From assembly GCF_019688735.1 (NCBI RefSeq), contig NZ_JAIFYA010000004.1, positions 81,270 to 145,269 on the forward strand: a stretch of 64,000 bases of DNA. The letters are read 5' to 3'. The position numbers were made by a program, and so were the translations under genes. Shown piece after piece: positions 6,973 to 15,921 of this stretch. How positions within the stretch are numbered: position 1 is the stretch's first letter; the number at the start of each line of letters is the position of its first letter. This stretch comes from Thermosulfurimonas sp. F29 (lineage in GTDB: Bacteria; Desulfobacterota; Thermodesulfobacteria; Thermodesulfobacteriales; Thermodesulfobacteriaceae). Below the pieces are notes generated by a model that searched no databases, was not told the origin of the DNA, and saw only the letters and a program-made list of their open reading frames with translations.

Positions 6973-9609
6973 CTAAAGGGACGAAAACTCCTCGGGAATG
7001 CGCCCGTCCTCGTCAAGGGAAAGCGGACGCCCGCCCAAAGTGAGGAAAAGCAGGGTCCGCCTGACGCCCTTGAGCGATGAGGAATGCACCCGATCGTCCA
7101 AAATGGACACCACGCCCCGATCCTCAGCCCTGCGGCGCAAACGCCCGATGCCCTGCCTCAGGGTGAAAAACATTCGCTCGCCCTGAAGCTGAAAGAGCGC
7201 GCCTCTCATCTTTTCGAAAGTCCTTTCAGGATCCATACGGTATGCTCCTGTGCGGGCAAGCCAGCTCTCCACCGCCAGGAAGAAGGGGTCGTACGGGAAG
7301 AGGTACGGCAACCGGGTCACCACCACGCCCTGAAGCGCGCGGCCGGGCACATCGAGCCCCTGCCATGCCCAGGATGTCGCGAGCAACAATCCGTTGCCCG
7401 CCTCCACGAAGCGGTCCTTCACCTGCCGGTGAGAAAGCCGCGGGCCGCAGAGATCGAGCTCCCCTTGATCGTTAAATGCGTAAAGCTTGCCGCCGCGGCC
7501 CACCGCGAGCACCGTGCGCTCGCCGTCGGGCGTACGCACACGCAACACTTCGTCGCCCGGTTCCACCGGGGGAAGCAGGCGCAGAAGCTCCCGCAAAACC
7601 TTTTCCAGAAAGGCGTAGGAGGTGAAGAGCACCAGCACGCCCCCGAGCGGCCTTCCGTCCACCCGCACGCGCAAAAGGCTCTCCACATGACCGGCCACCC
7701 GCCGCGCCATCTCCTCCTCACATTGCTCCTTTTCCTGGGGAGAAAGGCCGGGATCACTTACAAACGACCAGTCAAAGACGCCTTTCTCGGAAACGGGTGG
7801 CAGAAACACTCCGACCTTGCGATCGTACGCCCAGGGCGAGAGAACCGCGATCCCCTGAGCGACGAGGTCGTACTTGGCGCTTCGCAGGAGCCGGGGCAAA
7901 GCCATGGTCCGGCTGAGATACCGCGCTTTGTTCGCGGCCCCGTTGCCGTCGTAAACTACAATGTTCGCTCCCTCTTCGCCTCTCTTTCTGCGGCGAGAAC
8001 GCCTGCGCCGCGCAAGAACACCCTGCTCATCGCTTTTTCCGGCCTCTTCGTATTTTTTCACGAATTCGCGGGACGGTTGCTCATAGAGGGTGGCGGAAAT
8101 GAGCAAGAACTTGGGCTTGACTCCGTGCTGGACGGCCCGATCGAGGAAGCGTTGCAAGCGGTTGGCGTAGCGCGACCGACAGATGCTCGGCGCCGCATAA
8201 ATAGGGGAGAAAGAGGCGTAAGGCGGCGTCTCGGTATCGCCAGCGAACGCCGACAACGCCAAAAAGTCCTGCGATCCTAAAAGCTTGGCCCGCTCATAAA
8301 CCTGCCAGAGATTGACGAGCATGTTCCAGCGTTCCAGCATGTCGTGAAGCAGGTAAAACATCTCCTGCGCATCATCGTCGTCGCCCGGGGAGGTAACGGC
8401 CAGCATGCCGGCCACGGAAAGATCCCCTCTGGATGCGAACAGAAAGTGCAGGTGCGCCATGAGGAGCTTCCAGAGCTCAATGAGCTTCTCCCGGAGCACG
8501 CCTTCGAGGTTTCGCAAACGGGGCTCAGCGAAGGATCCCCGGGCGATGTCCCCTCCCTCGATGAGAACGAGTCTCGTGTCCGGCGTCATGTCGAGGTACT
8601 CGCGCCCGAGCCTTTGCACCTCGTCAAGCATCTGGCGCAACTGCTCAAAGCGGTCCGAATGAAGAACAGGCGCTATCCCGCGCGCCACCCAGACCGCCCC
8701 CTCGGGTTTGCCCTTGCGGAGCACCCGGTCCACGACCTTCCGCAACACGCCCAGCAACCGCACCGTCTCCGCTAGGGAAATGCTCCCCCCTTCAAGAGTG
8801 AAGAACACCTCCGGGAGGAGATGCGCCTCATCCAGGACGATGAACGGATGCGCCGAAGCCAAGAAGGGGTTGCGACTTCTCTCGGGCGCCTGCCCAAGGG
8901 AGAAAAGCGAATAATGATTGGTCACCACCACTCTGTAGAACTTGTCCCTGAGCTGTCCCCTGAGCGGAGAATCCTGCGCGGCCTCGCGTGCGCGCCGGTA
9001 GAACTCGAAGTGTCCGCCGCTTTTATCGCCCTTCACGGAGGCCGGCGCACACACGGCCGCGGCGGGAATCATACCCCGCACGCGGTCGCGTTCCTCCTCC
9101 GGAACGCCGTGCGCTTCGAGCACCGCTTCGAGAGTGAGATCGAACACCCCCCAGGTTTTGAACTTCACCCTGCGGTCATCGACGGTAACTTCCACCCCCT
9201 CCTCGCTGGCTTTGATCCACAGGTCGTAGGGCGGAAAGAGCTCCCGGGCTTCCTCGCTAAGGGCCTCATAGAACCGCACAAGGCGTATCGGCGAAATGTA
9301 GTTGGTCTGCCCGTAAAGGAGTACCGGATCGCCAAAGACGGCCGCGGCTTTTTTGCGGTCTTCCCCGGTAAGGTGTTCGTGCGGAAATCTGCGCATTTCC
9401 TCCACGATCTGAGCCTGAAGCACCCGGGTCGGTGCGGAAACGATGATGCGGTCCGCCTTCCCCATGCGATAAAGCTCCCATCCCACGGCAAGGTAGGCGC
9501 GGGTTTTGCCCGTGCCCGTGCCCGCTTCTACCATGGCGAAGTTCCAGTTGGGTTGACGGGTGAGTTCCTCAACAAGCCGCTTCTGCAACGGGTAAAGGTT
9601 GACAAACAT
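6973..9609 (-). CDS. csf4: DinG-family superfamily 2 helicase (CasDinG / Csf4-like)
   Basis: An 878-residue XPD/DinG-type 5'-3' helicase. Walker A is A-G-T-G-T-G-K-T (residues 29-36), the DEAH box is at 260-263, S-A-T-L follows in motif III, and motif VI reads Q-G-I-G-R-L-R-R. Ordinary DinG has four Cys holding an Fe-S cluster between motifs I and II; here only one Cys (187) is present in that interval, as expected for the CRISPR-associated version, which has a vestigial domain. The insert around residues 560-585 is very basic. In type IV-A systems this helicase is recruited by the guide complex to silence target plasmids. ATG 9609 follows AGGAGGTGG; it is 18 bases downstream of the csf3-like gene. 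Confidence 0.8.
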   Translation of the reverse strand: MFVNLYPLQKRLVEELTRQPNWNFAMVEAGTGTGKTRAYLAVGWELYRMGKADRIIVSAPTRVLQAQIVEEMRRFPHEHLTGEDRKKAAAVFGDPVLLYGQTNYISPIRLVRFYEALSEEARELFPPYDLWIKASEEGVEVTVDDRRVKFKTWGVFDLTLEAVLEAHGVPEEERDRVRGMIPAAAVCAPASVKGDKSGGHFEFYRRAREAAQDSPLRGQLRDKFYRVVVTNHYSLFSLGQAPERSRNPFLASAHPFIVLDEAHLLPEVFFTLEGGSISLAETVRLLGVLRKVVDRVLRKGKPEGAVWVARGIAPVLHSDRFEQLRQMLDEVQRLGREYLDMTPDTRLVLIEGGDIARGSFAEPRLRNLEGVLREKLIELWKLLMAHLHFLFASRGDLSVAGMLAVTSPGDDDDAQEMFYLLHDMLERWNMLVNLWQVYERAKLLGSQDFLALSAFAGDTETPPYASFSPIYAAPSICRSRYANRLQRFLDRAVQHGVKPKFLLISATLYEQPSREFVKKYEEAGKSDEQGVLARRRRSRRRKRGEEGANIVVYDGNGAANKARYLSRTMALPRLLRSAKYDLVAQGIAVLSPWAYDRKVGVFLPPVSEKGVFDWSFVSDPGLSPQEKEQCEEEMARRVAGHVESLLRVRVDGRPLGGVLVLFTSYAFLEKVLRELLRLLPPVEPGDEVLRVRTPDGERTVLAVGRGGKLYAFNDQGELDLCGPRLSHRQVKDRFVEAGNGLLLATSWAWQGLDVPGRALQGVVVTRLPYLFPYDPFFLAVESWLARTGAYRMDPERTFEKMRGALFQLQGERMFFTLRQGIGRLRRRAEDRGVVSILDDRVHSSSLKGVRRTLLFLTLGGRPLSLDEDGRIPEEFSSL

Positions 9610-9627
9610 CGCACCACCTCCTAATGC

Positions 9628-10569
9628 TCACTTGCGTTTCGGCGGAATGTCCTTGCCCCTTTCTTCAAGTTGAAGGCACTTCACCGCGGCGTACATGCGG
9701 AAGCGCTCGCCCAGCACGGCACCGTTCGGCAGGTAGCAAAGCTCGCTCCGCGCCCCGTACCAGTACGGGGGAAGCCAGCCCGCCGCATTAACCACGCTAC
9801 GGGGCTGACCCCATTCCTTTCGCCAGAGACGCACCGGGTAAGGACGCAACACATAACCGTCTTCCCCCAGCGGCCACCTCGGGGGATGTTCCAGGGGCAG
9901 GGCAAGCACATCGAGGAATGCGCCGTAGCCGAGGCGAGTGAGCTTCCCCAGCGCGCCGACCTCATAGTAGAGAAGGTCCTCAAAGTCCGCGAGCAACTCC
10001 TCGTCCGAGCGCCCAAAGCGTCTCTTCAGGCCCACCACGAACTCGAGTCGCGACACGAACACTCGGTAAGGCACCACAAAGCAAAAATCGCGGTTGACCC
10101 CCGACTGCTTGTTCCAGAAGATGTCGGCCCTCACTCCCCGCGACACCTCTTTAAGAGCCTCCTCCCGCGCCGCGCGGGGCAACACTATGCCCTTCAAAAT
10201 GACCTCGCTCAGGTTGGGAGAGGTCAGAACCGCTCCCACCAGCGCCCCGCCCGTCTCCTCCACAACCTCAAGCGCCCGTCCCCTGGAGAGCGCCGGGAGA
10301 AAGGCGCCGGTTCCCGTCCCCTCTTTCACCGCCGCGTCCGCAACGGACGCGGCCACCGGCGAGGAAGCCAGGGGGATGCCGTTGACATCCGTCGCGATGG
10401 GGCTCGCCTCAAGCAATTGCTCGAGGTCAAACGAACCGGTTTCTTCGTCGTGAAATCGCCGCGCTACCGCCCAGAGCACAGGGGCATCCAGAGTGATAAA
10501 AGGATAATTCAGCAGGGGCGGCACCTTGAACTCAAGCACCACTCGCGCCCAAAGCACCCCTCTTTTCAT
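9628..10569 (-). CDS. csf3: Csf3-like (Cas5 family) RAMP protein
   Basis: Cas5/Csf3 caps the 5' handle of the guide RNA. This 313-residue protein has an N-terminal P-F-I-T-L-D-A-P-V-L-W segment that matches the P-x-x-L-D-G-x-L-A signature seen in RAMP Cas5 proteins, a central A-L-G-K-L-T-R-L-G-Y-G motif near residue 210 (the usual A-L-G-K-x-R-x-L-G-Y-G), and a C-terminal P-P-Y-W plus Cys-Tyr-x-P. ATG 10569 follows CAGGAGGCG. It is the first gene of the operon csf3-csf4-csf2-csf1-unknown-unknown. It is longer than known Csf3 proteins (about 220), so the subtype is probably divergent. Confidence 0.65.
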   Translation of the reverse strand: MKRGVLWARVVLEFKVPPLLNYPFITLDAPVLWAVARRFHDEETGSFDLEQLLEASPIATDVNGIPLASSPVAASVADAAVKEGTGTGAFLPALSRGRALEVVEETGGALVGAVLTSPNLSEVILKGIVLPRAAREEALKEVSRGVRADIFWNKQSGVNRDFCFVVPYRVFVSRLEFVVGLKRRFGRSDEELLADFEDLLYYEVGALGKLTRLGYGAFLDVLALPLEHPPRWPLGEDGYVLRPYPVRLWRKEWGQPRSVVNAAGWLPPYWYGARSELCYLPNGAVLGERFRMYAAVKCLQLEERGKDIPPKRK

Positions 10570-10601
10570 CGCGCCTCCTGAACGCCGTTCTTCCGCAAAC
10601 C

Positions 10602-10631
10602 AGTATAGGACAAGGGACCCAAGCGCCCCAA
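10602..10631 (-). promoter_or_regulatory. Putative sigma70-type promoter of the csf-like operon
   Basis: On the minus strand TTGGGG (10631-10626) and TATACT (10607-10602) are 18 bp apart, 33 bp before the start codon of the csf3-like gene. It is the best promoter-like sequence upstream of the operon. Confidence 0.4.
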
Positions 10632-10786
10632 CCCCGGCAAACCCTTGTCCCCCAAAGGAAAGCGGGGATGTCTTGCACGATCCGGTGGCGGACCTTTTCC
10701 GAAAAACAAAAAGGGCCCCCGCCAAGCCTAGGGCGCTACTTTGGAAGACAAAATACTGAAAGGATAAAAACATGGGGGGACGCATC

Positions 10787-11632
10787 ATGAAGCAAACGGC
10801 CAAATATCGGCGTTGGGCGGAGAAAGCAATGGGAAACTCCGTATTAACGGACCTAGTGGAACAGGAGCATTTCGCGAAGCTCAAAATGAGGAAGCAACAC
10901 CGACGCACGGGCATCGGAGCGGCAGGCCCCAGGGTGGTGGTGGATCTTGAACCGGTTGACTTCCAACCCGTTCCCGAGGAAGAGGAACGGGAACGGAGAG
11001 AGGTGCTCGACCTGGTCGCTTTTCCTCTGGCGAGGGCGACTTTCGAAACCGGCCTCGACGAGCATCCCCTCCGCTTGCGGGGCGGGCGTTTCTATCGGGT
11101 GCGAGTTTACTTGGTAAATGAGAAGGGGGAGCGCCGACCTTTGGTCACCAAAACCATACACATTCCGGGCTCTCCGCAGGAGATCCTTGCGGGGTTCGTA
11201 GGGCTCCGCCTTAAGGACGGAAAGCCGGTACTCTACCTCGGGTTCGATAAGGGTTCTCCCCTGGCGCGGGCCGTCGCCGTGCAACTCTCTGACAAGGAGC
11301 GCGGAGCCATTCTTCGGATCCTACCCGACATTCCGCCGCTTGCTCCGAGCGAGGCACGCGCCCTTAAAAACGGCGAGGAGGCTCAGACGGAAACAGCGGA
11401 AGCGGGAGCGGAAGTGCGGGAAGCGCACCGCAATACTCTTGGCGTCTCTGGGGAAGCGATTCCCGGCACAATTGAAGAAACTGCTGCCGGGGAAGAAACG
11501 CTTAAAAGCGAGGGGACTGAACCGGAGTGGACGCCTAGATCGGACCCCGAAAAGGAAATGCGGACACAACAAAACAGCGCTCCAGAAGAAAATCGCCCCG
11601 CAACGCGCTACACGCTCTCTCTAGCGCTTTAA
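10787..11632 (+). CDS. Unknown soluble protein with a long acidic, low-complexity tail
   Basis: About 281 residues from ATG 10787 (GGGGGA 6 bases upstream; ATG 10772 with AAAGGA is equally possible). The N-terminal 190 residues are mixed charged and beta-rich; the C-terminal 90 are rich in Glu, Ala and Thr and look disordered. A GCTACTTT -10-like sequence lies at about 10735. It is divergent from the csf-like operon and convergent with the speD-like gene. No family recognised. Confidence 0.5.
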   Translation: MKQTAKYRRWAEKAMGNSVLTDLVEQEHFAKLKMRKQHRRTGIGAAGPRVVVDLEPVDFQPVPEEEERERREVLDLVAFPLARATFETGLDEHPLRLRGGRFYRVRVYLVNEKGERRPLVTKTIHIPGSPQEILAGFVGLRLKDGKPVLYLGFDKGSPLARAVAVQLSDKERGAILRILPDIPPLAPSEARALKNGEEAQTETAEAGAEVREAHRNTLGVSGEAIPGTIEETAAGEETLKSEGTEPEWTPRSDPEKEMRTQQNSAPEENRPATRYTLSLAL

Positions 11633-11638
11633 TCCGCT

Positions 11639-12220
11639 TCAATCCTCCACCCAAGCGCGAGCCTCGAGCTCGTAATGACCCTCTCCGAAAAGGGTGGAGA
11701 GCACCCGTTCCATGAGCTCGCGCTCGATCTTCCGGCAGGAAGACACCTCAAGCCGGAGGAGTCCTCTTTCCGGCCAAGTGCTCGCATTGATGTGACTCTC
11801 CATCAGGATGAGCGAGGCCGAGGCCGCAAGGTATCCCTCCTTCACAGGGAAGGTAACCACGCGCAGGGTTTCGGGAAAAGGGGTAAGCCCCAGCGCCCTG
11901 GCTATACGCAAAAGCGCATTCCCCACCTGCCAAGGGTCCATCTCCGCCGGACGGTAACGCACATTGATGAGAAAGGTCACCCCGCGGTAGGGTACGCTTT
12001 CCATGGCGGAACGCTCGTGCAACTCTCTCTCTCCGAAAAGGTCGACCTCCTCGGCCACGCGCATGGCGACCTCCACGGGATTGCTCCCCGCGCCGGAAGT
12101 CTCCCCGCCGGCATTGTCCGCATAGGTATCCTCAAAGAGATCCTCAAACTCGCCACGACGACCCCTCGAGGCATTCCCCGGTTCTCGCCGGTCCCGACGA
12201 GCCGCCGTTTCTTTCGCCAT
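11639..12220 (-). CDS. S-adenosylmethionine decarboxylase (SpeD) homologue with an altered processing residue
   Basis: Prokaryotic AdoMet decarboxylase cleaves itself at Glu-Ser to create a pyruvoyl cofactor and makes the aminopropyl donor for spermidine. Residues about 78-170 match the SpeD core: E141-S142-H143, then T-W-P-E, and C162 exactly 20 residues after the Ser (Ser63/Cys83 in the Thermotoga enzyme). The His that promotes processing (His68) is Ser147 here, and 75 extra N-terminal residues, mostly charged, are added. SpeD homologues with changed active sites are known to have become ornithine or arginine decarboxylases in some bacteria and phages, so the substrate is open. It is the last gene after the speE-like gene at 13125-14180. 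Start ATG 12220, GGGAGGG upstream. Confidence 0.65.
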   Translation of the reverse strand: MAKETAARRDRREPGNASRGRRGEFEDLFEDTYADNAGGETSGAGSNPVEVAMRVAEEVDLFGERELHERSAMESVPYRGVTFLINVRYRPAEMDPWQVGNALLRIARALGLTPFPETLRVVTFPVKEGYLAASASLILMESHINASTWPERGLLRLEVSSCRKIERELMERVLSTLFGEGHYELEARAWVED

Positions 12221-12255
12221 CTCGCACCCTCCCGGTCAAAAAGGTTTGGGCCTTG

Positions 12256-13074
12256 TTAATCAAAGTAAAGCGCGGTTCCCCTTTCCCTCGAAAGAGAAAT
12301 CGTGTCCAAGCGGAAGAGCCCCGAGTCGAGCACGCGTCTTACCACCCCCAGCGTGACGGCGTTCAACCCGAGACCGACAGCCTTTTCCCAAGCCTCCTCA
12401 CCGGAAAGATGCACATCCACCTGCTCGCGCTCACCGCGCTCGCCACGAGCCCGCACGAACCGCTTCTCCTCCTTGCGGTACACCTTGCGCTCCACAAGCG
12501 TCCCGTTCCAAGAAAAGGTCCAGCCGCAAAGCACATAGGCGGACCAGTCCCGATCATCCTCCCGCCCGCTTCCGCCTTCCCCGCGAAGAAGCACATAAAC
12601 CCTCTTTTCACCGGCCATCACATCCACACCAAGCCCAAGCCCCCTCACCGCGGCGATGAGAACCTCATCCTCCGCCCGGCGCTCCTTCCCGGAAGACGGG
12701 ACACCGCCTGAGATCTGGCGCAAGGCCCGTATTGCGTCCGCGGCGAGCAGAGCCATCACTTCCTCCTCATCCATCCCCAGAAAAGCCTCAAGCATTTCTC
12801 CGAAAAACTCCACATCTTCGCGCGAACTTTTGGTGAAAAAGCCCGCATAGAAGCGTGAAGGGTCGGTGAAGCCCCCGGGCGTTTCGAGCACCGAGAAGGT
12901 GGCCTGCGAGAAGTTGCTTATCACCGAAAACGGCTCGTCCGAGCCGAACTCCCGCACCATGCGCGGCAGGCTGTAGTCCACCCATTCCTCAAGAACCCCG
13001 TCCACCATGACCGGGTATATCTCCGCATTCCAGAACCGTAACTGATCCACCAAGAACTCGTCTCCCCGAGCCAC
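12256..13074 (-). CDS. Unknown protein between the speE-like and speD-like genes
   Basis: A 272-residue soluble protein starting at GTG 13074 with GGGGAGGTG upstream. It mixes acidic helices and beta-rich parts; no signal peptide, no membrane segment, no recognised catalytic motif. It is 35 bases before the speD-like gene and 50 bases after the speE-like gene on the same strand, so a role in the same pathway is plausible but unproven. Could be a plasmid-specific accessory protein. Confidence 0.6.
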   Translation of the reverse strand: MARGDEFLVDQLRFWNAEIYPVMVDGVLEEWVDYSLPRMVREFGSDEPFSVISNFSQATFSVLETPGGFTDPSRFYAGFFTKSSREDVEFFGEMLEAFLGMDEEEVMALLAADAIRALRQISGGVPSSGKERRAEDEVLIAAVRGLGLGVDVMAGEKRVYVLLRGEGGSGREDDRDWSAYVLCGWTFSWNGTLVERKVYRKEEKRFVRARGERGEREQVDVHLSGEEAWEKAVGLGLNAVTLGVVRRVLDSGLFRLDTISLSRERGTALYFD

Positions 13075-13124
13075 TCTCTCACCTCCCCGGTTTTAACTTC
13101 GTTCGCCGCCAACCGCGCTTTTCA

Positions 13125-14180
13125 CTATCCATTACCGGCCGTCCCGGAGGCGAACGGCCGCTCCTGCAAAGCTACGGAGCACCCAACCCCGAACCTGCCG
13201 GGCTCGCTCACGGCCATTCTGCGCACCCTAAGGTCGTATCCCACGACGCCCCAGATGGGGATGCGCGCAAGCTCCTCATCAGGCAAAGTGGGAAGTTCGT
13301 CGGCGAGAAAGGCGGTAAGCGCCGCAAAACGCGCGCCCTCCCTTACGAAGGTCCCGGTCGGTTCGGCCGCAAAAACAAACCGTTCGCCGGTCTCCGATGC
13401 GTAAATGATTCCCACATCGCCCATGCTCGGCATGGGAAGCCTCAAGGGTAAAAGAAGGCCGAACCCCGCCTCCTGCAGGGTGAGCATGACCTTCCGGAAG
13501 ACATTGGGTGAGTGCCAGACCGAAGTGGCCTGCACGCTCACTATGCCACCCGGCGCCAGACGCGCCCGCACCATCCGGTAGTGCTCGACGGTGAAGAGCC
13601 GGTTCACCTGATCGGAGGGTTCCAGGCTCGGGTCCGGGTAGTCGAGCACAATGAGATCGAATCTCTCTCCCTTGGAAGCGAGGTAAGCGTGGGCATCGCC
13701 CACCTCAACCCTCACTAGGGGATGTCGCAGGCTTTCTCCGTTCAGGGCACGCATAACCGGGTGCGTGCTTGCGAAAAAGAGCATATACTCGGATATGTCC
13801 ACCAAGGTGATCCCCGCAAGCGAAATCATTCCCCTGCGCTCGAGCTCGAGCAGGGTTCGAACACCGAGGCCGTCTCCGCCCCCGCAAACGAGCACCTGAA
13901 GCGGACGGTCCTTCGGCTTTGCCCGAACGGGGCCCTCACCCTGAACCGGCTCCAGCAGAGCGGGTAAACCGAAAAGCGCTTCATGGTAGCGACGCTCATC
14001 CAGCGTGGAAAACTGCAACCCGCCGTTTATGGTCAGGTAGAGATTCCCGTCCGCTCCTCTAAAGAACACATACTCCCCAAGGGGGTCCCGCCAGTAAGCT
14101 AGCACCTCCTCAGGGGCATTCCCCCTGAAAGAAGCGACCGTTCCGCTGAGAATTTCTCTTACCTCGGGAATGAGGGGCAT
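13125..14180 (-). CDS. Spermidine synthase-like aminopropyltransferase (SpeE family)
   Basis: A 351-residue protein with the SpeE layout: an N-terminal beta domain ending in L-Q-F-S-T-x-D-E-x-R-Y-H-E-A-L (residues about 55-70), the nucleotide-binding G-G-G-D-G loop near residue 115, the G-D-A-H-A-Y-L segment and catalytic-type L-D-Y-P-D-P near 180. SpeE enzymes transfer an aminopropyl group from decarboxylated AdoMet to a polyamine such as putrescine. The C-terminal 60 residues are less conserved. ATG 14180 follows GGAGGAGAAAGG. With the downstream speD homologue it makes a small polyamine (or polyamine-like) cluster on a mobile element. Confidence 0.7.
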   Translation of the reverse strand: MPLIPEVREILSGTVASFRGNAPEEVLAYWRDPLGEYVFFRGADGNLYLTINGGLQFSTLDERRYHEALFGLPALLEPVQGEGPVRAKPKDRPLQVLVCGGGDGLGVRTLLELERRGMISLAGITLVDISEYMLFFASTHPVMRALNGESLRHPLVRVEVGDAHAYLASKGERFDLIVLDYPDPSLEPSDQVNRLFTVEHYRMVRARLAPGGIVSVQATSVWHSPNVFRKVMLTLQEAGFGLLLPLRLPMPSMGDVGIIYASETGERFVFAAEPTGTFVREGARFAALTAFLADELPTLPDEELARIPIWGVVGYDLRVRRMAVSEPGRFGVGCSVALQERPFASGTAGNG

Positions 14181-14197
14181 GCCTTTCTCCTCCGCGC

Positions 14198-15313
14198 TTA
14201 CTCATAACTCACATCCCAATAGATAGCCCAGCGAGCATTCAGCGCATCGTACACCCCTATGCGGCTCTTCGGTAACACCAAGCCGGCCACGGGATAGTTT
14301 GGTTGCGGACGAGGTGGGGGGCACCCTACAGGATTTCCGTTCGCGTCAGCCAAGGGCACAAAGGTGATGGCGTTGCCGAACCCGTCCACCCGGTAGGCGG
14401 TTCCAAGTCCCAGGGCACTAAGCACCCTTTGCATCTCGATCGCTTGGTCGACCGTACAGTAGTTCGGGGAAACCTCCCAAGCGGCGAGGGAAGTGTGGTT
14501 CAGGCACCCGCACCCGGATGCAGTATCCTCAACGCCGGAACAGAGCCGGGTCGGATTGAGGGAGACCACCTTCCACACCCAGGGCACGACCGCATCATCC
14601 CACGACCCGAGCCCTCCGGGAGGGTCGTTTGCGGAAGTGGCCGCGGTGCCGCACACATTGGCGAGCTCCGCATTGCGCCGCAGGCGCACGAAGGACTGGA
14701 GAGCTCTTCCCCATTCGGTGAGCTTTGACCGCGAAAGCGCTAGGAAGTGACGCACCACATCGTCATAGGTGAAAATCACATGAAACCCACCCGAGGCCCA
14801 CACCTCAAGGGTGGGTATCCGTCCGTAGTAGGGAGCGAGGTAGGGTGTGCCTCGCTGATGGCCGTTCGTGACCGCATAGGTCATCAGGCGTCCGAACCCG
14901 TCGTAACAGCGCACCTGGAAGTCAGGAGGGGAACCCCGCACCTCGCATCCCACGGCGGCAAGAGCATTTAAAGCGTCCGCATCGAAGGTGTGGAAGACCA
15001 GCACCGTACCCGAGGATCCGGTCACCTCTGGAGTAAGGGCGAGCACCGAACAGGTGGGGTCTCCCGCCTCGCCCCATCCGTAGCAATTGTCTTCGGCGTA
15101 CTTCTGGTTCGCGAACATCACCGAGCGGACCGCCTCGCCGATGGCCTTGATGCGCTCCTGCGTAATTCGGAACCGGCGGTTCCGCTCCTGCGTGTCCACG
15201 GCGAGCTTGACGATCGGCACAAGCGCGGCAAGAAAAAACATTGCGAGCATGATCTCGTAGACCGAAAACCCCAGTCTGCGTTGCTTCTCGTCCTCCGCGC
15301 ACCGTACCTTCAT
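14198..15313 (-). CDS. Large type IV prepilin-like protein (PilV-type or minor pilin)
   Basis: A 371-residue protein with a basic leader and the class III prepilin signature: R-R-L-G then F-S-V-Y-E, with Glu at +5, followed by about 20 hydrophobic residues (about 20-40). A prepilin peptidase would cut after Gly. The long C-terminal part is beta-rich with Cys pairs, as in tip adhesins or minor pilins (PilV of IncI thin pili is of this kind). GGTG precedes ATG 15313, which overlaps the stop of the upstream pilin-like gene. It ends the pilin cluster 17 bases before the speE-like gene. Confidence 0.65.
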   Translation of the reverse strand: MKVRCAEDEKQRRLGFSVYEIMLAMFFLAALVPIVKLAVDTQERNRRFRITQERIKAIGEAVRSVMFANQKYAEDNCYGWGEAGDPTCSVLALTPEVTGSSGTVLVFHTFDADALNALAAVGCEVRGSPPDFQVRCYDGFGRLMTYAVTNGHQRGTPYLAPYYGRIPTLEVWASGGFHVIFTYDDVVRHFLALSRSKLTEWGRALQSFVRLRRNAELANVCGTAATSANDPPGGLGSWDDAVVPWVWKVVSLNPTRLCSGVEDTASGCGCLNHTSLAAWEVSPNYCTVDQAIEMQRVLSALGLGTAYRVDGFGNAITFVPLADANGNPVGCPPPRPQPNYPVAGLVLPKSRIGVYDALNARWAIYWDVSYE

Positions 15314-15876
15314 CACCTGGTCACCACCCCGTCGACCGCGCAGGGGTCGGCGCCAGTATTGCCGGGTCGCACATAACGCAATCCGGTCCAGTCCGCCTGC
15401 GCCACCTGCGTGCGGATCCAGTACCGTCCCACCAAAGGAAGCTGACTCACATTAGTGAGCGCAGACGGAGCAAGCGCCCCTCCCTGCGTGAACACCTCGG
15501 AAAGGGAACCGGAAGCGTTGGGCAGAAACGCCCAGTAAAGAGGACTCGAAAGCGAGAAACCCCGCGCCGAAGAACAAAAGGCATCAGTCGGGTACGGGCA
15601 GAAGGTGCGTCCGGTGGCATAGCATTCCTGACACTTGATCACCAACGCCCGTAACATCTCGCAGACCCTGATCAGAGTGCGTTCCGCCTCCTCCACTACG
15701 ATGGGACGGCTCTCCGCGGGCATCGGAATCGGCGTTTCCCTGCGAAAGGCCTCCGCCGCAAGATGCGCCTTGAGCGGGTACCACCGCTGGGACACCGCGA
15801 ACACGGTGAGGAGCATGGCGCCCACGAGGAGAAGCAAGACGGTTACAACGAACCCCTTCTCGCGGCGTCTGCGCAT
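15313..15876 (-). CDS. Minor pilin-like membrane protein
   Basis: About 187 residues from ATG 15876 (GGGAG 12 bases upstream; ATG 15906 is possible but has no binding site). The start R-R-R-R-E-K-G then F-V-V-T-V and a hydrophobic stretch resemble a prepilin leader, but +5 is Val rather than Glu, as in the GspK/PilX class that primes pilus assembly. The periplasmic part has several Cys. It lies between the major-pilin-like and large prepilin genes. Confidence 0.5.
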   Translation of the reverse strand: MRRRREKGFVVTVLLLLVGAMLLTVFAVSQRWYPLKAHLAAEAFRRETPIPMPAESRPIVVEEAERTLIRVCEMLRALVIKCQECYATGRTFCPYPTDAFCSSARGFSLSSPLYWAFLPNASGSLSEVFTQGGALAPSALTNVSQLPLVGRYWIRTQVAQADWTGLRYVRPGNTGADPCAVDGVVTR

Positions 15877-15921
15877 TTCGTGTTGCCACTCCCTCTCACC
15901 GCCCATAACCGCATGCGGTGT

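Noticed and set aside
398..10569. Type I or type III CRISPR effector
   Set aside because: No Cas3, Cas10 or Cas8-type protein was found, and the DinG helicase with Csf2/Csf3-like genes points to type IV.
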